Below, piece by piece: positions 1 through 5,396 of a stretch of DNA of 6,179 bases. The notes below the pieces were generated by a model. The model saw nothing but the letters and a program-made list of their open reading frames with translations. It was not told the origin of the DNA and did no database searches. The DNA comes from Chloroflexota bacterium (GTDB lineage: Bacteria; Chloroflexota; Anaerolineae; B4-G1; SLSP01): positions 1 to 6,179 of the forward strand of contig JAAAOZ010000438.1 in the NCBI GenBank assembly GCA_009908585.1, read 5' to 3'. Both the position numbers and the translations under genes were made by a program. Numbering within the stretch: position 1 is the first letter of the stretch; the number at the start of each line of letters is the position of its first letter.

Positions 1-285
1 CCCCACCGAAACGCTTAACGCCAACAACAGCGTGGTGAAATATGCTTCACCCGTGACAGCGTAAAACAAACTAAGCGCGAACATCCACAGGGGATGGGTG
101 TACCCTTGAACACGCTCGCTAGGATTCCAGGTCAACCCATAACCGTTCACAAAGTTATCCACCGTGCGCAGGGTGATGTAGACATCATCCGAAAGCCATG
201 CCGTGCGAATCACCACCACCATATAGAGCATCACCATGATGACGAGGGACATCCGTGTCCACCAGTTTCGTCGGGCTTGATTCAT
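1..285 (-). CDS. GT-C-type membrane glycosyltransferase, N-terminal part (runs off the left edge)
   Basis: Only the first 95 residues are in the window. After a short basic start there is one hydrophobic helix (about residues 13-30), then an Asp-Asp pair in LSDDVYITLR (31-40), NGYGLTWNP (48-56) and VQGYTHPLWMF (59-69), then a second hydrophobic segment. This order (first helix, DD in the first outside loop, GYG..NP, then GYT..LW) is typical of polyprenyl-phosphate-sugar-dependent GT-C enzymes of the AftB/PMT-like kind, and it matches the upstream neighbour closely, so the two are paralogues. The start is ATG at 285, preceded by GAGGTGAT at a 7-nt spacing. Its ATG overlaps the neighbour's TGA stop as ATGA, so the two are very likely co-transcribed and translationally coupled. 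By analogy with the family it would add a sugar to a lipid-linked or cell-surface glycan at the membrane; donor and acceptor are unknown. Confidence 0.85.
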   Translation of the reverse strand, partial: MNQARRNWWTRMSLVIMVMLYMVVVIRTAWLSDDVYITLRTVDNFVNGYGLTWNPSERVQGYTHPLWMFALSLFYAVTGEAYFTTLLLALSVSVG

Positions 286-2768
286 GGCGCCATCACCTCA
301 ATCTGCGCCACCTCGACGTGATCAGCCCCGGCGAGGGGTTCTTGCACCGGTACTCGTTCCATTGTCTGCCAATTGTAGATCCCTGTCACCAGGTGATAGG
401 TGCCTGGTGGGGTATCGGGCGCGATCGGAATTGCCATGTTGAACGTAACAACCGTCTCAGGTTTCAGCCAACTCATGGGATAGAGATCCCGGCAGGGCGC
501 GCCATCATCCTGGCCCCACAGAGAAGGTGGATCGTGCGCCGTATCCACGAGATGGCTAAAAAAGCTGTGCCGCACATCGAAGCCCGTTGGGCCGTAGTAG
601 GTTAAAGTCAAGTAGACGTTGTCGCCCGGAGCATACGTAGCCTGCTGATGACTGGCATCTAACAGCAGTAAGCCATTGTCCCAGCTAGCTACTGGATCCT
701 CTATCTCCAGCGCCGAAAGCTCCTGGTTAGGCGCTGCATAGCCCAGATGATAATCCTTTATATTGTTTTGATCGTCATCGGCCGCAAAGGCAGAGGCCCA
801 CGAAAAAGCTTGCGTCACCTCATTTAAAGACGCGGAAGGGTTGTGGAGAAATGTAAACATATACCCACCCTCCGAATAAGGTAGTGAGAGGCTACAACCA
901 ACGCCCGGATAGCGACGTAGGCCATCGTGGAGTTCCTGTGCCCTTAGGGGAGATACCTGATCGGACGCCAGATAAGAGAAATAAAGTAAATCCTCATACC
1001 AGATCTCCCGGAGATAACTATCTACCTCACCTTTAAGCTCAGGTAATTTATCCTTCGATTCGACAGTTTCGACCGTCGTCTCCGTGGAGGCGGGCCATGG
1101 ATACTGCTCACAAGCAATAATTTCCTCCTCCGTTAATGATCGCTTTTGTACGACAATTTTATCTGGGCTTATTATTCGTAGATTCGGCTCGAAACAAGCG
1201 ATATAGCCCTTAGGAGGACGTCGATCATGAGCCATCTCCCGATGTCCGGTGGTAACCACGTGATTACGGGCGATGACCCAATCGTTTAATCCATGGAAGT
1301 CGATGATATTAGTCGTCGGTAAATGCCAAGCCGGAACGCCGACCGTCCCCCGAACGATCACCGGATACTCCTCAACAGATAACAAGAAACCTTCATCGCG
1401 AGAAGAATACTGGGCCACTTGATATTGATAAAAAATCTTGTGCTCCTGATGTCTTGTGCATACAGAACGGACAATAAGCCATTCCTGTATATTATCAAAG
1501 ATACTCACGTAGGGCTGCAAGAAGCGGGGGAATTTAGGAGCAATAGGCACAACAAGCTCAAGCGTCTCACCCCGCGTTACGTAAGGTTGGGTAGCTGCCC
1601 AATGCACCCATGGAATCGGCAATCCAAAGATGATAAAAAGCGCCAGAAAAGCTAAGCTCTTTCTCGCCGATAGGTGAAGTGCATTGAGTAGCCAGGTGGT
1701 GGAAAGTAAGATAAGCGGCACAAGATGACTGTAAACGCGATATTCAAAATGATCGCCGCCAATGATAAATGTGTAGTAGGCAAAGTGCGCAACCAAGGTT
1801 CCTACAACAGTGACGCTAACGATCCAGGGGGTAAGTTTAGGAGAACGGAGCCAAGACCTAAATTCCGTCACGATGACAGTGAACGTCAATGCCCAAAGTC
1901 GCGAGACCAAAAAAGCACCTACTAGGATCAACCAAAACCAAAATGCATATTCAAGCATAAAGGAAAGCAGATAGCGAAGGCCACTAGCCGGCCAGGGAGC
2001 GACATATTTAGCAGCATAAGTATTAGGTAACCAAGCTCCATATTTGTGCTTGCGCCACAAAAAATGAAAAGCATTGAGCAAAAAGGGCGTTATAACCAAT
2101 AGATAAGGTTGAAGCTTGTTGCCTCGTCGTATTTTCCCCCCGATCGTGAGGAGGGCCAATAAAAAGGTCGCTGCGATCAACAACAAACCATCCGGCCGCG
2201 TTAATGCCGTGAGCGCAGCCAGGGTCGAGATCATCCCCAACCACGTTATGGAGCCGGGACGCAGATACAAGCAGCTAATCACCCACGCTGTCAGGAAAAA
2301 GTTAAACATGGCCGTTTCTAATCCTGAACTCGTCCAAGCTAAGAACGTTCGATTTGTTAAGATACCAAAGAGCAACAAAAACAACAACAGCCATCGATAG
2401 TTTGATAAGGTCTTCGATAATCTCATTTTGAAAAAGGCCAGAGTTATCGTCGATAACGTCAGCAGCGAGAAAATTAACGAGACCGTATTAGCTATATTGG
2501 GCGGCTCGACTCCTGTAACCTCCCAAATAATATCCAGCAAGAATACCCATAAAAAGCTCGTATACCCTTCAACGGGTCGAAAAGGAGGGAAGTTCCACGT
2601 ATAACCATAACCGAGTTGACGATTACTAATGTAACGAAAGGCAATAAAAGCATCATCGGTCAAAAACCAAAAAGCACGCCATCCCGCATATAGACCCTCC
2701 AACGCCACAATCAAGATGACCCAAAACGCAAGGCGATTCAGCCTGATGTTAGTTAGTTTTTTTCTCAT
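282..2768 (-). CDS. Large GT-C-type membrane glycosyltransferase with C-terminal beta-sandwich domain
   Basis: The protein has 828 residues. Residues 1-390 are a polytopic membrane domain with roughly ten to twelve hydrophobic helices. It carries the family signatures LTDDAFIAFRY (36-46, Asp38-Asp39 the likely metal or catalytic pair), VEGYTSFLW (66-74), SGLETAMF (148-155), LTRPDG (189-194), YGAWLPNTYAAK (243-254) and GGDHFEYRVY (337-346). Residues 400-550 form an outside soluble part with GLNDWVIAR (493-501) and GH (508-509), seen in AftB-like proteins. Residues 695-825 look like a beta-sandwich appendage (YAPGDNVYLTLTYY, PPGTYHLVTGIYNWQ) of a kind I associate with Chloroflexota glycosyltransferases. 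The predicted role is transfer of a sugar from a polyprenyl-phosphate donor to a surface glycan; the substrate cannot be read from sequence. The ATG at 2768 has GAGGG about 10 nt upstream. The gene is followed by a coupled paralogue, and a MITE-like element ends about 40 bp upstream of its start. Confidence 0.88.
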   Translation of the reverse strand: MRKKLTNIRLNRLAFWVILIVALEGLYAGWRAFWFLTDDAFIAFRYISNRQLGYGYTWNFPPFRPVEGYTSFLWVFLLDIIWEVTGVEPPNIANTVSLIFSLLTLSTITLAFFKMRLSKTLSNYRWLLLFLLLFGILTNRTFLAWTSSGLETAMFNFFLTAWVISCLYLRPGSITWLGMISTLAALTALTRPDGLLLIAATFLLALLTIGGKIRRGNKLQPYLLVITPFLLNAFHFLWRKHKYGAWLPNTYAAKYVAPWPASGLRYLLSFMLEYAFWFWLILVGAFLVSRLWALTFTVIVTEFRSWLRSPKLTPWIVSVTVVGTLVAHFAYYTFIIGGDHFEYRVYSHLVPLILLSTTWLLNALHLSARKSLAFLALFIIFGLPIPWVHWAATQPYVTRGETLELVVPIAPKFPRFLQPYVSIFDNIQEWLIVRSVCTRHQEHKIFYQYQVAQYSSRDEGFLLSVEEYPVIVRGTVGVPAWHLPTTNIIDFHGLNDWVIARNHVVTTGHREMAHDRRPPKGYIACFEPNLRIISPDKIVVQKRSLTEEEIIACEQYPWPASTETTVETVESKDKLPELKGEVDSYLREIWYEDLLYFSYLASDQVSPLRAQELHDGLRRYPGVGCSLSLPYSEGGYMFTFLHNPSASLNEVTQAFSWASAFAADDDQNNIKDYHLGYAAPNQELSALEIEDPVASWDNGLLLLDASHQQATYAPGDNVYLTLTYYGPTGFDVRHSFFSHLVDTAHDPPSLWGQDDGAPCRDLYPMSWLKPETVVTFNMAIPIAPDTPPGTYHLVTGIYNWQTMERVPVQEPLAGADHVEVAQIEVMAP

Positions 2769-2892
2769 ACCTTACAAACCCTCGCACAACAGAGCGTCAC
2801 AACGACATAAAATTTGTGGGATGGTTCACAGATAGGTTGACACTTTTTTACTCTACGGGCACTGAAGTACCCTGGAAAGGCCTGGCGGCCAA

Positions 2893-2912
2893 CCGTCTGC
2901 CTTCGCAGACGG
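2893..2912. repeat. Perfect 8-bp hairpin in the palindromic element
   Basis: CCGTCTGC pairs perfectly with GCAGACGG around a CTTC loop. The neighbouring hairpin, read on the other strand, has the same loop but a different stem, which suggests the structure is conserved rather than the sequence. Confidence 0.8.
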
Positions 2913-2918
2913 CCTATC

Positions 2919-2938
2919 GCATCCTCGAAGGAGGATGC
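2919..2938. repeat. Perfect 8-bp hairpin in the palindromic element
   Basis: GCATCCTC pairs perfectly with GAGGATGC around a GAAG loop, the complement of the loop in the hairpin at 2893-2912. It is followed within 2 bases by a third stem, GGCGC-GTA-GCGCC (2941-2953). Confidence 0.8.
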
Positions 2939-3027
2939 CTGGCGCGTAGCGCCTCTCGAAGGGACTTTAGTCGCTGACAGAGTGTAAACCTAATTATCCC
3001 GGAAAATGAACCATCCCAAATTTGTTA

Positions 3028-3404
3028 GAAAGAAAATAGGATTGAACAACGCGACAAAATTGCGTGGCCATGAGATGCCAGAGGAGCGCTGGGTAATTCA
3101 GCTCCGATGTCAATCTTCTCTTTTTGAATTCACCACCTGTTTATCCTACCGTAAGGGAGACTTCTGTCAAGGTTCTCCAATCGATAATTTTATATTACTC
3201 GTCAGAGCTCAAGATATCATTCCTTAAACAGGTAAATCTTCGCTTCTTTTAGGGGTACGGAGGAAGGCATCCGGCAAAATCTAAAAGACCCGACTTCGAT
3301 CTACGTTTCCCTGGGGTACCCTCCTCCATTTGGGACGCGCGGTTTCTTGGGCTTGCTTTTTATTGATCCTCGTTGTGCCCCTCACATTTTTAGCCTACGG
3401 AATC
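3028..3404. other. Intergenic stretch with no convincing gene
   Basis: This stretch between the palindromic element and the toxin-antitoxin promoter has no recognisable gene, tRNA or terminator. A 73-codon plus-strand frame (3006-3227) begins inside the element's right inverted repeat, has no ribosome binding site and resembles nothing I know. A second frame is open from 3285 to 3479. It has a possible TTG start at 3330 and would encode a 49-residue peptide with one hydrophobic run (ACFLLILVVPLTFLAYGIL); its TGA overlaps the antitoxin ATG. It has no ribosome binding site and the antitoxin promoter lies inside it, so I treat it as chance or a decayed gene end. Confidence 0.5.
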
Positions 3405-3433
3405 TTGACACACCCCCGAATCTCAGCTACAAT
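3405..3433 (+). promoter_or_regulatory. Sigma70-type promoter of the toxin-antitoxin operon
   Basis: The -35 box TTGACA (3405-3410) is perfect, the spacer is exactly 17 bp, and the -10 box TACAAT (3428-3433) matches five of six positions. Transcription would start near 3440, giving a leader of about 35 nt before the antitoxin start. Phd/YefM antitoxins usually repress their own promoter, so an operator would be expected here, but I see no clear inverted repeat. Confidence 0.8.
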
Positions 3434-3461
3434 CATACTAAATCGTGCCAAAAATAACACC

Positions 3462-3467
3462 AAAGGA
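3462..3467 (+). promoter_or_regulatory. Ribosome binding site deciding the antitoxin start
   Basis: AAAGGA sits 8 nt before the ATG at 3476. It overlaps the other in-frame ATG at 3467, so it could not serve that codon. This favours 3476 as the real start. Confidence 0.7.
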
Positions 3468-3475
3468 TGTACAAA

Positions 3476-3787
3476 ATGACCACCAAGATCATGCCGATCA
3501 GCGAGCTGCGACGCAGGACGAGCGAGGTCCTCGATGAACTGCGCGACAAAGGCGATGAGGTCTACGTTACGCGATACGGCCATCCCGTTGCTGTGTTGGT
3601 CAAGTACGAGCACTACGAACAACTCAAAGAGTGTTCTGAACACGACGAATCTGCGGCTGCTGAAAAGCAAGATTACCCCACGGTCGCGACACCGCTCTCC
3701 AGCCTGTACGCCTTATCTGGTTCATTGAAGGACGGCTACGAAGGCGACGCCTTGGCCGACACGGAAGCACTCTATGATGGAGATTAA
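3476..3787 (+). CDS. Phd/YefM-family antitoxin
   Basis: The protein has 103 residues from the ATG at 3476; an upstream in-frame ATG at 3467 would add three residues but overlaps the ribosome binding site. Residues 5-50 match the Phd/YefM N-terminal DNA-binding domain: IMPISELRRRTSEVLDEL, then DEVYVTRYGHPVAVLV and YEHYEQL. After an acidic, probably flexible linker (about 51-70), the C-terminal tail (PLSSLYALSGSLKDGYEGD) would be the toxin-binding segment. In this family the antitoxin neutralises its toxin by direct contact and represses the operon by binding the promoter. The gene follows a strong promoter and lies 2 bp before a PIN-domain toxin gene, the standard antitoxin-first order. Family assignment is firm; the toxin partner is inferred from adjacency. 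Confidence 0.92.
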   Translation: MTTKIMPISELRRRTSEVLDELRDKGDEVYVTRYGHPVAVLVKYEHYEQLKECSEHDESAAAEKQDYPTVATPLSSLYALSGSLKDGYEGDALADTEALYDGD

Positions 3788-3789
3788 CG

Positions 3790-4245
3790 ATGCACATCGC
3801 CATTGATGCCTGTGTGCTGGTCGCGCTCATCAATCCCCGCGATCTCTGGCACGCGCAAGCGAAGGAACTGCTCGATGCCCTCGGCGCCGCCGATTTTGTA
3901 CCGATGAATTTCGATTGCGCCGTCACCGAGGCGGATAGCGTGTTGGTGCGACGTCTGCACGAAAAAGGTCATAGCGACGAGGCGGCGCAGACGTTGGAGC
4001 AATTGAACACCCACATTCCACTCCGCCGAATCATCTGGATTCTCCCTGATGTTCCTCGTCTTTACCGGGATGCGCTGGATTTGATGCGCGCTTCCGGTGG
4101 CGAACTCAACTTCAACGACGCGCTCATCGCGCTGGCGTGCCGTGAGCGCGAGATCCCGGCCATTGCCAGCTTCGATGCCGACTTCGATCAGGCGCCCTGG
4201 CTCAAGCGGATCGCGACGCCGGAGGATGTGCTCGGCGCTGAATGA
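3790..4245 (+). CDS. PIN-domain (VapC-like) toxin ribonuclease
   Basis: The protein has 151 residues and is one PIN domain. The acidic residues expected to bind Mg2+/Mn2+ are present: Asp6 in IAIDACVLVAL, Glu47 in VTEADSVL, Asp110 in LNFNDALIAL, and Asp129 with Asp131 in IASFDADFD. VapC toxins are endoribonucleases that cut defined sites in tRNA or rRNA and halt translation when the antitoxin is lost; the target here cannot be predicted. GGAG (3779-3782), inside the end of the antitoxin gene, lies 7 nt before the ATG, and only 2 bp separate the two genes, so they are co-expressed. All catalytic acids are intact, so the toxin is probably active. It ends 12 bp from the convergent DUF952 gene, with no room for an intrinsic terminator. 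Confidence 0.93.
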   Translation: MHIAIDACVLVALINPRDLWHAQAKELLDALGAADFVPMNFDCAVTEADSVLVRRLHEKGHSDEAAQTLEQLNTHIPLRRIIWILPDVPRLYRDALDLMRASGGELNFNDALIALACREREIPAIASFDADFDQAPWLKRIATPEDVLGAE

Positions 4246-4257
4246 CGTCCCCTTGCC

Positions 4258-4599
4258 CTATATCTCATCTGGCAAAGCGAAGCGACCGCTCGCGTCGGAC
4301 GGGAAATCGAATACCTGCGTGACCGCGTTCAGTTCGAGCGGGCCGTAGATGTGCGGGAACGCCTGCCCGGTGTCGTAGCAATCCTCGTAGCGGATCTCAG
4401 GCGCGACCCGCGCCTCATCGATGGCCAGCAGCGCCAGTCCTGTCTGTCCGTGAAAGTTCGCGTCGGCCACCGCGACCACCTGATCACGCCGGGAGCAGTG
4501 AATGAATCCCTCGCTCTCTAAGCTCTCGGTGCGGTAGACGCCCGCCCCCTGCGTCGCCTCCCACACTGCCCGTGGTGTGATGTGGTAAATCATTGCCAT
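4258..4599 (-). CDS. DUF952 domain protein
   Basis: The protein has 113 residues, nearly all one DUF952 domain. The signatures are IYHIT (4-8), Trp13, SLESEGFIHCS (26-36), LLAID (57-61), RYE (70-72) and FPHIYGPL (81-88), with His6, His34 and His83 the notable conserved polar residues. The biochemical function of DUF952 is not established. The YH.T...W...EGFIHCS order resembles the ADP-ribosyltransferase fold of KptA, encoded just upstream, and I recall DUF952 being grouped with that fold; this is unverified. GGGAGG (4606-4611) lies 6 nt before this ATG and 3 nt before an alternative ATG at 4602. A longer frame reaching 4671 would translate through a tandem repeat and lacks a suitable ribosome binding site. 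It may be the last gene of the ttcA-like/kptA group. Confidence 0.88.
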   Translation of the reverse strand: MAMIYHITPRAVWEATQGAGVYRTESLESEGFIHCSRRDQVVAVADANFHGQTGLALLAIDEARVAPEIRYEDCYDTGQAFPHIYGPLELNAVTQVFDFPSDASGRFALPDEI

Positions 4600-4605
4600 C
4601 ATTAA

Positions 4606-4611
4606 CCTCCC
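4606..4611 (-). promoter_or_regulatory. Ribosome binding site for the DUF952 gene
   Basis: GGGAGG on the minus strand. It is followed by clustered in-frame ATGs at 4602, 4599 and 4593, with spacers of 3, 6 and 12 nt; the 6-nt spacing favours 4599. Confidence 0.7.
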
Positions 4612-4641
4612 TCGGTTGGGTACATCGTAAAAGATTGCTGA

Positions 4642-4677
4642 CAGGATTAACAAGATTTGCAGGATGTGCAAGAAACC
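4642..4677. repeat. Degenerate tandem repeat, period 9 bp
   Basis: There are four consecutive 9-mers: CAGGATTAA, CAAGATTTG, CAGGATGTG and CAAGAAACC. The pattern is CARGAT followed by three variable bases. It lies in the spacer between kptA and the DUF952 gene and touches a second repeat of period 8. Confidence 0.75.
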
Positions 4678-4679
4678 CC

Positions 4680-4711
4680 TTTGTTGTTTTGCCGCTTTGC
4701 TGCTTTGCTAT
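4680..4711. repeat. Degenerate tandem repeat, period 8 bp
   Basis: There are four consecutive 8-mers: TTTGTTGT, TTTGCCGC, TTTGCTGC and TTTGCTAT. Read on the minus strand they are variants of GCAAAGNN. The repeat lies in the kptA to DUF952 spacer, 2 bp from the period-9 repeat. Confidence 0.75.
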
Positions 4712-4748
4712 TCTCATCATGCGTATTCCCGAGGACTCGTTCCCACCG

Positions 4749-5324
4749 TTATGCTTCAGACCTCTCTTGCGCCTCGATGTACTGCGGCGGCATCTGCTCG
4801 ACCAGATAGATCTCCTTGACGGGGTGATAGAACGCGATGCCCGCCGCGTGCGCCGCCGCCGCCGCGATGTGCAGCAGCACGGGATCGCGCGCGTGCCGGC
4901 GTCCGATGCCCAGCGCGCCCTCCGGCGTGTGCGCCAGATGGACGTACTGCCGCTGCATTGGTTGCAGCCCCTCGCGCCAGATCGCGTCTAAGTTGCCGGG
5001 CGCCGTGCCGTGATAGAGTCGCTCCGGCGGCGTGACCGGCTCGTAGGTGGGACGCAGGGCCGTGTGGCCGTATAGCGCACGGATGCGCCCCTCGTCCAGC
5101 TCGAAGCGCTTGCGCTGCCCATCCGCATCGACGACGGCCTGTACATCGTCGCGCGTGGCCCAGCGGAAATTCGGCAGGCCGTTGAGCATGTGCATCACCT
5201 CGTCCAACGCCGCGTAACCCGCCGCGTCCATCTCGATGGGGAAACGCGCCGGGCGATGGCGCAGCAGCAGCGAGAGAAATTTGCTCAACTTGCGCAGCTT
5301 GTACATTCGACGCCGGTCAGCCAT
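4749..5324 (-). CDS. kptA: RNA 2'-phosphotransferase (KptA/Tpt1 family)
   Basis: The protein has 191 residues, close to the usual bacterial KptA length. KptA/Tpt1 moves an internal RNA 2'-phosphate onto NAD+, giving ADP-ribose 1''-2'' cyclic phosphate and nicotinamide. The N-terminal RNA-binding lobe begins KLSKFLSLLLRHRP with Arg22-His23. KRF (Arg73) and RALYGH follow, then the ADP-ribosyltransferase lobe with LYHGT (His105), YVHLA (His129), GRRHARDPVLL (Arg143) and IYLVEQMPPQYI near the end. By my alignment from memory, Arg22, His23, Arg73 and Arg143 are the catalytic tetrad, all present. The motifs read YGHT and VHLA where YGHS and VHLS are more common. GGGAGG (5331-5336) abuts an ATG at 5330 but lies 6 nt before the ATG at 5324, so 5324 is preferred. 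The bacterial substrate is unknown; RNA repair is one proposal. Confidence 0.93.
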   Translation of the reverse strand: MADRRRMYKLRKLSKFLSLLLRHRPARFPIEMDAAGYAALDEVMHMLNGLPNFRWATRDDVQAVVDADGQRKRFELDEGRIRALYGHTALRPTYEPVTPPERLYHGTAPGNLDAIWREGLQPMQRQYVHLAHTPEGALGIGRRHARDPVLLHIAAAAAHAAGIAFYHPVKEIYLVEQMPPQYIEAQERSEA

Positions 5325-5330
5325 CAACAT

Positions 5331-5336
5331 CCTCCC
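5331..5336 (-). promoter_or_regulatory. Ribosome binding site deciding the kptA start
   Basis: GGGAGG on the minus strand, directly against the ATG at 5330 (zero spacer) and 6 nt from the ATG at 5324. The spacing selects 5324. Confidence 0.7.
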
Positions 5337-5348
5337 TCACGTAGTCGG

Positions 5349-5396
5349 CTATTCGCCGATTCGCTCATCCGCTGATTCGCTTATTCGTTGATTCGC
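5349..5396. repeat. Degenerate tandem repeat, six 8-bp units, overlapping the end of the ttcA-like gene
   Basis: The units are CTATTCGC, CGATTCGC, TCATCCGC, TGATTCGC, TTATTCGT and TGATTCGC, with no gaps; on the minus strand they are GCGAATNN variants. The last two variable positions alternate, giving a weaker 16-bp period. The two right-hand units encode the final codons and TAA stop of the ttcA-like gene; the other four lie in the spacer before kptA. Confidence 0.85.

Larger units (their letters stand above)
2809..3025. mobile_element. MITE-like palindromic element with terminal inverted repeats and four hairpins
   Basis: The left end (2810-2828, AAATTTGTGGGATGGTTCA) and the right end (3007-3023, TGAACCATCCCAAATTT) are inverted repeats with a 2-nt indel. 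Both ends stop at a TA dinucleotide (2807-2808 and 3026-3027), as expected of IS630/Tc1-mariner target duplication. Nested inside are further inverted pairs: 2833-2844 with 2981-2992 (11 of 12 match), and 2861-2872 with 2961-2971 (one bulge, one G-T). The centre holds four hairpins: 2879-2890, 2893-2912 (8-bp stem, CTTC loop), 2919-2938 (8-bp stem, GAAG loop) and 2941-2953 (5-bp stem). No transposase is encoded, so it would be non-autonomous. It lies about 40 bp upstream of the glycosyltransferase start and so may supply or disrupt that gene's leader. A structured RNA or attenuator is the main alternative. The inverted repeats are seen directly; transposon origin is inferred. Confidence 0.65.

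Noticed and set aside
94..321. Plus-strand frame with a histidine-rich run (NHHHHIEHHHDDE)
   Set aside because: It is antisense to the membrane segment of the left-edge glycosyltransferase; the histidines come from complementing Met/Val/Val codons, and there is no ribosome binding site.
2837..2842. TTGACA inside the palindromic element as a -35 box
   Set aside because: No acceptable -10 box lies 15-19 bp downstream on the plus strand, and no plus-strand gene follows.
3006..3227. 73-codon plus-strand frame after the palindromic element
   Set aside because: It starts within the inverted repeat, lacks a ribosome binding site, and matches no family I recognise.
4246..4257. Terminator between the convergent toxin and DUF952 genes
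   Set aside because: The gap is only 12 bp and shows no GC-rich stem followed by a T-run.
4593..4991. 132-codon plus-strand frame
   Set aside because: It is antisense to kptA and runs through the tandem repeats; the arginine-rich translation is typical of a GC-rich shadow frame.
4642..5396. CRISPR array as an explanation of the short repeats
   Set aside because: The units are 8-9 bp, contiguous and degenerate, without spacers or longer conserved repeats, and no cas gene is nearby.
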